DNA of 13,702 nt, from positions 1 through 13,702 of the forward strand of contig CAJUQP010000062.1 in assembly GCA_910588245.1 (NCBI GenBank), read 5' to 3'. The notes beneath the pieces are model-generated. The model was not told where the DNA came from. It worked only from the letters and a program-made list of their open reading frames with translations, and ran no database searches. The stretch is from an uncultured Muribaculaceae bacterium. GTDB lineage: Bacteria; Bacteroidota; Bacteroidia; Bacteroidales; Muribaculaceae. Shown one piece after another: positions 1-6,418 of the stretch. Position numbers and translations under genes: made by a program. Each line of letters begins with the position of its first letter. Position 1 is the stretch's first letter.

Positions 1-348
1 GCGCTCCGCGCATCCCCTGACGGAAGCCATCCGGCGAGACCGAAGCAAAAGCGAACAGTCTGTCTGCATCCGGACAAACCGCAAGCTTTTGTTGGCAGTG
101 ATGCCCCACGACAGGCAGCCAAGCTTTAATGAGCAATTTGAAATTTGAAATTAGCAATAAGTATTAATTGCCTAACCCGCAACTAATTCAAAATTCAACA
201 TTCCAAATTCAAAATTGCAGCAAGCTTCGCTGCTTCCGGTCGCTTCACAAAAGTCTCGCGCATGACAATTAGTATTAGCCTCGACTGAGCCGTGGCACCC
301 GGAACCACGATCCCAGTCTCCAATGCTATAACCCCCTTAGATCATCTA
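1..348. other. Left-edge region without a convincing gene
   Basis: I see no recognisable gene here. Plus frame 1 is open from the left edge to TAA at 127-129 and plus frame 2 to TGA at 146-148. A minus frame is also open across 1-120. When several frames are open at once in GC-rich sequence, openness is weak evidence for coding, and none of the translations resembles a family I know. A partial gene end cannot be excluded because the window begins here. Positions 121-218 are an AT-rich repeat listed separately. Positions 240-348 hold only a weak 5-bp hairpin (CGTGG/CCACG). Confidence 0.5.
133..218. repeat. AT-rich imperfect inverted repeat
   Basis: The left arm near 133-152 is built from the repeated word AAATTTG and starts with GCAATTTGAAATTT. 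The right arm near 185-218 reads as its imperfect complement and ends in AAATTCAAAATTGC. An AAGCTT lies just outside each arm, at 121 and 222. The arms differ by small insertions, so this is a decayed or low-complexity palindrome and not a clean hairpin. Such words are common in Bacteroidales intergenic DNA; no function can be assigned. Confidence 0.45.
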
Positions 349-450
349 ATGGAACTAAAGGAGCTACTCGAGATTCTCAAACTCCTCCAAAGTCTTGAGT
401 TTCTCAAGCAAATCGAGCAAATTCCGATTAGCTATTATAAGCCATTATAA
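349..450 (+). CDS. Possible 33-residue Leu-rich small protein
   Basis: An ATG at 349 opens a 33-codon frame ending at TAA 448-450. The product would begin MELKELLEILKLLQSLEFLK and end in ISYYKPL. Residues 2-24 form a Leu/Glu/Lys-rich stretch that would make a strongly amphipathic helix. No promoter box or ribosome binding site is obvious. The same DNA contains inverted words (CTTGAG-TTT-CTCAAG at 393-407; AAACTC/GAGTTT), so the helix-like peptide may be a by-product of low-complexity repeat DNA. I do not recognise a family. It is listed because it is the only peptide in the first 900 bases with a coherent physical character. Confidence 0.17.
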   Translation: MELKELLEILKLLQSLEFLKQIEQIPISYYKPL

Positions 451-467
451 GAATTTATAAGTCTTTA

Positions 468-610
468 TGATAGCATTCTAACTGCGTAGCTAATTATGCA
501 TTATGCACTATGCATTATGAATTAATTGATAGCATTCTAACTGCGTAGCTAATTATGCATTATGCACTATGCATTATGAATTAATTAAGTGCATTATGAA
601 TTAATTAAGC
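468..610. repeat. 59-bp tandem duplication with 20-bp sub-repeats
   Basis: Positions 468-526 and 527-585 are identical 59-bp units beginning TGATAGCATTCTAACTGCG. Each unit contains the near-palindromic words TTATGCAT, TATGCACTATGCAT and ATTAATT. The second copy runs into a shorter series in which GCATTATGAATTAATTAAG (571-589) is repeated once more at 591-609. The surrounding bases to about 650 are a drifted mix of the same words. Exact identity of the two copies suggests recent slippage or unequal exchange. There is no transposase nearby. Confidence 0.9.
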
Positions 611-702
611 AAATCATAATTACTAATCGCAAACTGCTAATTACTAATTACAAATTGCCGTTGCTGTCATAACTATCAGGCAGCACTTCCGCGGATGGCT
701 CT

Positions 703-724
703 CAGCGCCGGTAGGCCGGCGCTG
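703..724. other. Perfect 9-bp GC hairpin
   Basis: CAGCGCCGG at 703-711 pairs exactly with CCGGCGCTG at 716-724 around the tetraloop TAGG. It stands 16 bases before the much longer terminator hairpin at 741-797. Together they look like the structured 3' end of a transcript, although no gene is visible upstream of them in this window. Confidence 0.5.
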
Positions 725-740
725 TCAAAGAAACAAAAAG

Positions 741-797
741 AAAAGGCCATGAAAACCTGTCCGCCGATAACCGACGGACAGGTTTTCATGGCCTTTT
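741..797 (+). terminator. Strong intrinsic terminator, possibly bidirectional
   Basis: A 23-bp perfect stem pairs 741-763 with 775-797 around an 11-base loop. The descending arm ends in TTTTT and is followed by CTTTT; the ascending arm begins with AAAA, so the hairpin can also terminate minus-strand transcription. It insulates the promoter and gene that follow from whatever is transcribed upstream. No protein gene lies between the window start and this hairpin, so its client is unseen or non-coding. Confidence 0.8.
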
Positions 798-840
798 TCT
801 TTTACCTCCTGGCACAACCTACGAATTTCCACTTCTGAAA

Positions 841-872
841 TTCGTTTTTGACCTCATTTTTCATTAACTTTG
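841..872 (+). promoter_or_regulatory. Promoter of the phosphatase-fold gene
   Basis: TAACTTTG at 865-872 matches the Bacteroidota -7 box TAnnTTTG. TTCG at 841-844 sits 20 bases upstream, where the -33 TTTG is expected, and matches three of four bases. Transcription would start near 878 and give a leader of about 65 bases that contains the heptad repeats at 894-935. Confidence 0.6.
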
Positions 873-893
873 CAACCATCCTCCCATCCTCAG

Positions 894-935
894 CTATAAA
901 CCCTAAACCCTCAACTATAAACCATAAACCATAAA
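894..935 (+). repeat. Six 7-bp repeats in the 5' leader
   Basis: Six units in perfect 7-base register: CTATAAA, CCCTAAA, CCCTCAA, CTATAAA, CCATAAA, CCATAAA, then CCCC. They end 8 bases before the ATG at 944, where a ribosome would bind. Repeats of this kind can change copy number by polymerase slippage and so alter leader length. The word ATAAACCCT inside it (896-904) recurs before two other start codons in the window. Confidence 0.8.
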
Positions 936-943
936 CCCCATTC

Positions 944-1864
944 ATGAAACTTCTGCAGATACTATCGATCGTGATCCTCTCTCTCGCCCCCCTGACCACA
1001 CTGGCCGGGGATAACGCAGTATTCAATGTCGCCACCTACAACCTGCGCCAGCTTAACAAAGGCGACGATGCCGCCGGCAACGGATGGTCTCGCCGTTTCC
1101 CCGTGATCGCCGACCTCGTCCGCTTCCACGACTTCGACATCTTCGGCACGCAGGAGGGATTCAAGAGCCAGCTCGACTCGCTCGACAAGGTTCTCCCCGC
1201 CTACAGCTATATCGGTGTCGGACGCGACGACGGCAAAGAGCAGGGTGAACACTCCGCCATATTCTACCGCACGGATATCTTCGACATGCTCAACAACGGC
1301 AACTTCTGGCTCTCGGAAACACCCGACCGTCCCGGACTCGGATGGGACGCCGCATGCGTCAGAATATGCACCTGGGGACATTTCCGTCATAAAGCCTCAG
1401 GGAAGGAATTCCTGATGTTCAACCTCCACATGGATCACGTGGGCACCACGGCGCGCATCGAAAGCGCAAAGCTGATAAAGAAAAAGATACTTGAGCTCGG
1501 GAGCGAGCTCCCGGCATTCCTGACCGGCGACTTCAACGTAGACCAGAACAGCGACTCATACCGTACGGTGCTCGAATGCGGCCTCCTCGACTCCCACGAC
1601 ATAGCCGGACTCGTCTATGAGACCAACGGCACCTTCAACGGCTACCACACCGACGGCTTCTCCGACCAGCGAATCGACCATATATTCGTGAGTCCTGCGG
1701 TGAAGGTCATCAAATACGGAATCCTCACCGACACCTACCGCACCCCGGAAGTTGACACCGAGAGCTTCAACCCTGCAAATGCCCCTGCCGAAGTGACAGT
1801 AAGCAATTACAGGGCACGCACCCCTTCCGACCATTTTCCTGTAAGAGCCACCGTGGAGCTCTGA
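944..1864 (+). CDS. Secreted endonuclease/exonuclease/phosphatase family protein
   Basis: 306 residues. Residues 1-21 form a Sec signal peptide (KLLQILSIVILSL core, likely cut after LTTLA), so the enzyme should act outside the cytoplasm. The mature part shows the ordered motifs of the metal-dependent endonuclease/exonuclease/phosphatase fold: TYNLR with Asn33, TQEG with metal-binding Glu71, NLHMDH with His162, GDFNVD with Asp196 and Asn198, RIDHIF with Asp245 and PSDHFPV with the catalytic Asp296-His297 pair. All expected active-site residues are present. Family members cleave phosphodiesters or phosphomonoesters in nucleic acids, sphingomyelin or inositol phosphates; the substrate cannot be told from sequence. 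The start is fixed by the signal peptide. A glycosyltransferase gene follows after 28 bases and is probably co-transcribed. Confidence 0.92.
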   Translation: MKLLQILSIVILSLAPLTTLAGDNAVFNVATYNLRQLNKGDDAAGNGWSRRFPVIADLVRFHDFDIFGTQEGFKSQLDSLDKVLPAYSYIGVGRDDGKEQGEHSAIFYRTDIFDMLNNGNFWLSETPDRPGLGWDAACVRICTWGHFRHKASGKEFLMFNLHMDHVGTTARIESAKLIKKKILELGSELPAFLTGDFNVDQNSDSYRTVLECGLLDSHDIAGLVYETNGTFNGYHTDGFSDQRIDHIFVSPAVKVIKYGILTDTYRTPEVDTESFNPANAPAEVTVSNYRARTPSDHFPVRATVEL

Positions 1865-1892
1865 GTTTCCCCGACATAAACCCTGAACATCT

Positions 1893-2714
1893 GTGACTGT
1901 CACAGCCTCCATAGTCGTACACCGTTCTCCGCTCCCGCAGCTCCGCAAAGCCGTGGAGTGCATCCTGCGTGCGGAGGTGGCACATATTTTCATCATCGAC
2001 AACAGTCCTGACAACAGTCTCTCGGCCATAGCCACGCTCTCCACGCGTATCGAATATTCGCACGTGGAGAACCACGGGTTCGGAGCAGGCCACAACATCG
2101 CGCTGCGCCGGGCCATTTCCCTCTATCCCGGAGGCTACCATCTGGTGATGAATGCCGACGTGTGGTGGGAAGGCGACGCGCTGACACCGCTGGCGCGTTA
2201 TCTGGACGACCATCCCGACACCGGCATGATCGCCCCGAGGGTTTACTATCCCGACGGCCGGCTGCAGTATTCATGCCGCATGCTCCCGACCCCCGGCGAC
2301 ATGTTCGCCAGAAGATTCATACCCTCTTTCCTGACACGCCGGAGGATGAGAGGCTATCTCCTCGCCGATGCCGACCATTCGAAAGCCATCGACTGCCCCT
2401 ACCTTCTCGGAAGCTTCCTCCTTTTCCGCAACCGAGCGCTCGAGGAGTGCGGCCTGTTCGACGAGCGCTTCTTCATGTATCCCGAAGACATCGACATCAC
2501 AAGACGCATACACCGCCGCTGGCGCACACTCTACTGGCCGGGCACCGACATAATCCACCAGCATGCGGCCGCGTCACGCAGGAATCCGCGCATGTTCGCC
2601 ATACATCTGATCAACATGGCCAGATATTTCAACAAATGGGGATGGCTCCGCGACGAGGAAAGGGATCTCTTCAACTCGAGGCTCCTTAACGACATCCGCG
2701 AGACGGGGGAATGA
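1893..2714 (+). CDS. Family 2 glycosyltransferase (rhamnosyltransferase-like)
   Basis: 273 residues with a GT-A fold. The N-terminus TASIVVHRSPLPQLRKAVEC matches the opening strand of family 2 enzymes. Asp36 in IIDNS binds the nucleotide, and NAD at 87-89 is the DxD-like metal site. LLGSFLLFRN (171-180) and FDERFFMYPEDIDITRRI (189-206) are typical of the WbbL/RfbF-like rhamnosyltransferase group. There is no signal or clear transmembrane segment, so it probably acts at the inner face of the membrane, adding a sugar to a lipid-linked or LPS-type glycan. The start is GTG at 1893: an in-frame TGA at 1884 excludes anything further upstream. ATAAACCCT ends 8 bases before the start. It follows the phosphatase-fold gene by 28 bases. 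The donor sugar is not determinable. Confidence 0.9.
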   Translation: MTVTASIVVHRSPLPQLRKAVECILRAEVAHIFIIDNSPDNSLSAIATLSTRIEYSHVENHGFGAGHNIALRRAISLYPGGYHLVMNADVWWEGDALTPLARYLDDHPDTGMIAPRVYYPDGRLQYSCRMLPTPGDMFARRFIPSFLTRRRMRGYLLADADHSKAIDCPYLLGSFLLFRNRALEECGLFDERFFMYPEDIDITRRIHRRWRTLYWPGTDIIHQHAAASRRNPRMFAIHLINMARYFNKWGWLRDEERDLFNSRLLNDIRETGE

Positions 2715-2807
2715 ACATTGCCACGCCCCGCGACGTTCTGTCTGTGAGGCGGAACCGTGTTGACGACGATTCGCCCGCTATGTCAAACCTGCTTAAACGG
2801 ATACCAT

Positions 2808-3053
2808 ATGGAGAGATTAATACAACGACTGAGAAGACTGATGCCGCTGACCCTGATCGGAGCGTTTCTCCTCACGCTTTCGGCATGCGCGCCGGGCACG
2901 CATGTATATGCCTCACCCGACTATTACGAATACGGCTACTCACCCGACGGGTACCACAGGCACAAACCGGGCAAACACAAAAAATTCAAGAAAAAATACA
3001 AGAAATATAAGAAATACAAGAAGCATCACCATCACGATGACTGGGACGACTGA
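2808..3053 (+). CDS. Small Lys/His-rich lipoprotein
   Basis: 81 residues from ATG 2808. Residues 1-26 are a lipoprotein signal: basic n-region (RLIQRLRRL), hydrophobic core (PLTLIGAFLLTL) and lipobox LSAC with Cys27. The mature part is only about 55 residues. It starts with a Tyr-rich stretch (YASPDYYEYGYSPDGYHRH), continues with a lysine ladder (KKFKKKYKKYKKYKK) and ends HHHHDDWDD. Such a cationic, then His/Asp tail could bind metal, LPS or peptidoglycan; that is inference. A GTG at 2757 would add 17 residues before the signal and is less likely. It starts 93 bases after the glycosyltransferase with no clear promoter box between. Its 3' end converges on the next gene with an 18-base gap and no terminator hairpin. 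I do not recognise a named family. Confidence 0.75.
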   Translation: MERLIQRLRRLMPLTLIGAFLLTLSACAPGTHVYASPDYYEYGYSPDGYHRHKPGKHKKFKKKYKKYKKYKKHHHHDDWDD

Positions 3054-3071
3054 CCCTGCCAGCCCCCGCTT

Positions 3072-3434
3072 CTACAGATTCTCAAACACCTCCGACCGTG
3101 GAGTGCCGTCGTCGAAGACCACGGGCTTCGGGTCGGGGGTTTTCAGGCTCAGCCCGACGATAAACGCGGCTATGCCGAGACCCGTCAGTATCCACATTAT
3201 ATATGTGAACGTACGGGGAGCACGCTGCTGGAAAAGAGAATATAGAAACAGTCCGAGGGTGATGGCAAGGAACGCCGATCCGTAGAGCACGTTCTTCACC
3301 ATGTGATCTTCGGCGGAATCAACCAATAGCCATATGAACACCGCGATGGCTCCTAAAAAGAGCACACCGCTGCATATAAGAAATATAAGAGCCCCGTAGG
3401 GACTGGAGAACCTATCGTTGTCAAGATATGCCAT
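3072..3434 (-). CDS. Three-helix integral membrane protein, unknown function
   Basis: 120 residues when started at the ATG at 3434 (MAYLDNDRFSSPYGALIF...). A frame open further upstream would add 20 residues with no membrane or signal logic, so the shorter start is preferred. Three hydrophobic helices are visible at about 14-38, 46-68 and 76-97, followed by a soluble tail rich in Pro and Asp (KTPDPKPVVFDDGTPRSEVF). There are no catalytic motifs and no family I recognise. It lies 127 bases downstream of lpxB on the same strand. It may be read from that transcript; the gap has T-rich words such as TAATTTTTG but no clean promoter. Confidence 0.75.
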   Translation of the reverse strand: MAYLDNDRFSSPYGALIFLICSGVLFLGAIAVFIWLLVDSAEDHMVKNVLYGSAFLAITLGLFLYSLFQQRAPRTFTYIMWILTGLGIAAFIVGLSLKTPDPKPVVFDDGTPRSEVFENL

Positions 3435-3561
3435 AGTCCGGTATTTTTGTAGGTGAAAAAAACATCTTCTATCCCTATCCGCAGATAACAACAATCTACG
3501 ACAAAAGAAAGTTTACATTTGTTCACAAAAATTATCAGTACATGGCACTTTTCCGCCGTCC

Positions 3562-5037
3562 TCACTTATCATCTGCCATCACAGCTTCACTGTCGCGCCC
3601 GGCCACACCGTCTGCCGGACGCGCATCCCGACGCTCCCTGGGCGCCCTTCCCTCCTGTTTCTGCGCAGGCTTACGTCCGGGCGTCTGTCCCGGCTTACGC
3701 TCCTGAGCCTGCTCCGGCTTACGCTCAGGGTCGCGCGGCTGTCCGGCATCACGGTCGCGGGGAGGCAAATCGCCTTCAGCGTTCCTGCGCCGCCTGTGGC
3801 GGCGCGGCTTCCTCACCGGCGCATCCTTGCCCGCAGGCTCCTCAACAGGATTCTCCTTTCCGGCATCCGACATCTCTTCAGGGGCAGCATCGCGGACGGC
3901 ACCTGTGCAGAGTGAATCCGTGATCAGCTCGGCCACGAAATCGGAAGCCACACTGTTGCCAAGACGGCGGCGCATGGTCTTATAGCCCGACACCTGCCAC
4001 TCCCTGCGGGGAGAATTCTGAAGAAGGGGGGCAAGCTCCCGGGCTATGGTGTCGGGGGTGCACAGATGAAGCAGCAGCTCCGGCACAATACTGTTGCCTA
4101 CGATAAGATTGGGAAGCGACACATAGCGCACCTTCAGGAGCTTCTCCATAAGCTTGTAGGTGATACGGTTGCCGTTGCCACGGTAGCACACCACCTGGGG
4201 TGTGCCGATCAAAGCCGTCTCGAGGGTGGCGGTGCCCGAGGTGACGATGGCGGCCTGTGAATACTTCAGCAGAGTCGGCGTAGCTCCGAACACTACCTGC
4301 AGACCGGGATCCTGCGCCACCTCGCGGTAGAACTTCTCCGGCACCGCGGGGGCAGCCCCCACCACATACTGGAAATCCGGGAATCTCCGGGCAGCCTCTA
4401 TCATCATCGGCAGATTGTTGCGTATCTCCCCTTTCCTGGAACCCGGGAGAAGCGCGATGATGGGCTTCTCAGTGTCGGCGAGCCCCTGTCTGTCGACAAA
4501 ATGACGGCGCGGTGGGAGATGCCCGAGGGCGTAGTCGATCTCCTGCACCGAGGGGTTGCCCACATATTGCACAGTGTAGCCGTGCTTCTTGTAGAAAGGC
4601 ACCTCAAACGGAAGTATGGAATAGAGATGGCTCACATATTTCTTTATCTTTCTCACGCGGTATTCTTTCCAGGCCCACACCTTTGGAGATATGAAATAAT
4701 CCACCCTTATGCCCAGGGAGCGGGCATAGGCGGCGAGCTTGAGGTTGAAGCTCGGATAGTCTACGAGGATCAGCACGTCGGGCCGGAATTCCCTGACAAG
4801 GCGCTTGGCCGCCTTGAGGTTTCTGAGTATCCGCGGAAGTTTCCTTATGACTTCCGAGAAACCCATAACATTCATCATCTCATAATGCACGTCGGGGCGG
4901 CATCGCGCCGCCTTTGCCATAAGGTCGCCGCCGAAGAAGCGGAATTCCGCATCGGGATCGAACTGACGCAGCGAGGATATAAGGTTTGAGGCATGCAAAT
5001 CGCCGGATGCCTCCCCGGCTATCAACATATATTTCAT
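3562..5037 (-). CDS. lpxB: Lipid-A-disaccharide synthase with a basic repetitive tail
   Basis: 491 residues. LpxB condenses UDP-2,3-diacylglucosamine with 2,3-diacylglucosamine 1-phosphate (lipid X) to give the lipid A disaccharide at the inner face of the cytoplasmic membrane. Family motifs appear in order: AGEASGDLHA (7-16), MGFSEV (58-63), DYPSFNLKLA (93-102), ISPKVWAWKEYRV (116-128), YVGNPSVQE (158-166), LLPGSRKGEI (196-205) and SGTATLETALIGTPQVVCY (267-285). The conserved enzyme ends near residue 375, the usual family length (about 380). The remaining 115 residues are extra: acidic first, then RKPRRHRRRR (409-418), then octapeptide repeats of the form RKPxQxxx (about 438-461), ending in a polar Arg/Asp-rich stretch. 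The tail is in frame and predicted disordered. It follows the MptE-like gene by 49 bases, so the two are probably one operon. Confidence 0.93.
   Translation of the reverse strand: MKYMLIAGEASGDLHASNLISSLRQFDPDAEFRFFGGDLMAKAARCRPDVHYEMMNVMGFSEVIRKLPRILRNLKAAKRLVREFRPDVLILVDYPSFNLKLAAYARSLGIRVDYFISPKVWAWKEYRVRKIKKYVSHLYSILPFEVPFYKKHGYTVQYVGNPSVQEIDYALGHLPPRRHFVDRQGLADTEKPIIALLPGSRKGEIRNNLPMMIEAARRFPDFQYVVGAAPAVPEKFYREVAQDPGLQVVFGATPTLLKYSQAAIVTSGTATLETALIGTPQVVCYRGNGNRITYKLMEKLLKVRYVSLPNLIVGNSIVPELLLHLCTPDTIARELAPLLQNSPRREWQVSGYKTMRRRLGNSVASDFVAELITDSLCTGAVRDAAPEEMSDAGKENPVEEPAGKDAPVRKPRRHRRRRNAEGDLPPRDRDAGQPRDPERKPEQAQERKPGQTPGRKPAQKQEGRAPRERRDARPADGVAGRDSEAVMADDK
3668..3739 (-). repeat. 24-bp tandem repeat inside the lpxB tail
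   Basis: The plus-strand word GGCTTACG starts at 3668, 3692 and 3716, exactly 24 bases apart, and each unit continues with related C-rich sequence. On the coding strand this gives the octapeptide series RKPEQAQE, RKPGQTPG, RKPAQKQE. Because the period is a multiple of three, slippage would lengthen or shorten the tail without a frameshift. Confidence 0.75.
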
Positions 5038-5086
5038 GAAAAAAATAACGCGCTATTCTCTATTGACGGATATACCATCTTTTGGT

Positions 5087-5941
5087 TTAATCAAAGACCG
5101 GCGCCTCCCGGGGGAAAGCATCTATCATGGAGCCCGGGGTGGCGTTGATGATCTCTATGCCCCTGGCGCGGGCATAGCCGGCTATCCGCCAGTAGCTCCG
5201 GAAAGCCACGGTCATGCTCCCGAGCACGTCGTGGAGCCGCAGCCCGGCATACGCGGTCCTTACCCTGGTGTGCTCCTCACTGTTGTCCTTATAGAAATGG
5301 GGCTGCACGCTCACCACGAAATTCTCGTCGTCCACGCTCAGGGTCCGTGTCCACGTGTGGTCGGCGCCGCAGAGATAGATCCTGCGAAACCCTTCGCGGA
5401 CAGCCGACATGATGGCCGGCACCATAACGTTGCGCGGGCGCGGCATGCCGAGGCCTCTGTCGATAAGCATCCTGCACAGCCATTCCCAGCCCTCCACAGG
5501 CGTGAGGTTGATCCCCTTCACAGTGATCTTCCGGTTGCCTGCGGTCATTGTGCGGGCCATGTCGAGGTATTTCCGGGCCACGAAGAGGGTCATATCCCAG
5601 TCGGTATCGGCCAGGCGGCGCCAGAGATCCGCCACATTCCTGTCGGCCGACACTCCATTGAAGAAATGTCCGTCGGCCAGAATGTAATATTCCGGCCTCA
5701 CGGCGTCGTAATCGGGAGTGTTGGCAAAAAAGTTCACCGCCATGCGCGGGCGCGACATAAGCCATTCCCTACGGGCATCGAGGTCGCGGCGCAGGGACGG
5801 CCCGTTGCCCATTATCACCAGTTCCTCCCCCTCTCTTCCCCCCTTCGGGGCGGGACGGCGCGAGAGGATGGCCACTTTCGCCAGAGTGCCGGCCGAGGCG
5901 ACGGCCGAGGCGCAGAACCGCTGGATTTTCTCAAGTATCAT
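5087..5941 (-). CDS. MptE/DUF115-like putative glycosyltransferase
   Basis: 284 residues. After an N-terminal segment of about 40 residues, LVIMGNGPSL (41-50) carries the GNGPSL nucleotide-binding motif shared by DUF115/MptE-like proteins, the Campylobacter Maf proteins and GT42-type sialyltransferases. Further hallmarks are YYILADGHFF (85-94), IYLCGADHTW (188-197) and the terminal INATPGSMIDAFPR (265-278). These proteins bind a nucleotide-activated donor and typically sit in surface-glycan or glycoprotein gene clusters. Placed directly before lpxB (49-base gap), it more likely works on an LPS or other surface sugar than on pterin. There are no transmembrane helices. The start is supported by AAGGAG seven bases upstream on the minus strand and a promoter near 6040. 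The exact donor and acceptor are unknown; the family call is good, the activity uncertain. Confidence 0.78.
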   Translation of the reverse strand: MILEKIQRFCASAVASAGTLAKVAILSRRPAPKGGREGEELVIMGNGPSLRRDLDARREWLMSRPRMAVNFFANTPDYDAVRPEYYILADGHFFNGVSADRNVADLWRRLADTDWDMTLFVARKYLDMARTMTAGNRKITVKGINLTPVEGWEWLCRMLIDRGLGMPRPRNVMVPAIMSAVREGFRRIYLCGADHTWTRTLSVDDENFVVSVQPHFYKDNSEEHTRVRTAYAGLRLHDVLGSMTVAFRSYWRIAGYARARGIEIINATPGSMIDAFPREAPVFD

Positions 5942-6024
5942 ATTCTCCTTATTTCTATGTCAGGACCCGGGCTGACGGATGATATCCGCCACGGGCATAA
6001 CGCGGGCCATAGGGGCCGCGGCCG

Positions 6025-6056
6025 CAAATATCATCATTTTTGGCGGTTCTGACAAG
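6025..6056 (-). promoter_or_regulatory. Promoter of the MptE-like/lpxB operon
   Basis: On the minus strand, CTTG (6056-6053) is followed after 20 bases by GATATTTG (6032-6025), a match to TAnnTTTG except the first base. Transcription would start near 6018, giving a leader of about 75 bases before the ATG at 5941. Confidence 0.5.
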
Positions 6057-6418
6057 TAAAGGAGAAAAAACCATTAAAAATTGTTGCTTCCGCAACCTTC
6101 AGGCGCCGTTTTCCGTTGGCATAATACAAGGGCGCCGCTATCACGACAGCCCGGAACCAAAGACAATTAATATCGAAAACCCACGTTATATCATGCAGAC
6201 AGCAGTTTCCCCCAACACCGGCACAAGACCGCGCCGACGTCTATCGGTTGTCATCCTCCGCATCATCAGAGGCATCGAAAGCCTCAAGCAATTCCATTTC
6301 CTCTGATCTGCCCCGGGATAAGCCCTGCGGCGGGGAAGACCGCGCCTTAAGCAAACACGGCAATATCCATACAGGATTGCATGAACGCATTCCATATAAA
6401 CCCTAACACAAAGGAAAA
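6057..6418. other. Gap before ferritin, no confident gene
   Basis: The gap separates the divergent MptE-like and ferritin genes. I found no clean TAnnTTTG promoter for ferritin. A 5-bp hairpin GTTGC-TTCC-GCAAC (6083-6096), read on the minus strand, is followed by T-rich sequence and could be a weak terminator. A 37-codon plus frame (ATG 6193 to stop 6306, ending ESLKQFHFL) and a 69-codon minus frame (6186-6395) overlap each other and match nothing I know. ATAAACCCT at 6396-6404 and AAGGA at 6411-6415 precede the ferritin start. Confidence 0.5.

Noticed and set aside
1..148. Partial gene entering from the left edge
   Set aside because: Three frames are open at once and none has a recognisable motif; without sequence to the left this cannot be decided.
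2711..3010. Frame with an ATGA overlap to the glycosyltransferase stop, 99 codons
   Set aside because: The overlapping frame from 2808 has a complete lipoprotein signal and lipobox, whereas this frame has no recognisable character.
5036..6052. 338-codon open frame on the plus strand
   Set aside because: It lies antisense to the MptE-like gene, whose motifs are clear. The long frame is a by-product of GC-rich codon use.
6186..6395. 69-codon minus-strand frame in the gap before ferritin
   Set aside because: No family resemblance, no promoter, and it overlaps an equally unconvincing plus-strand frame.
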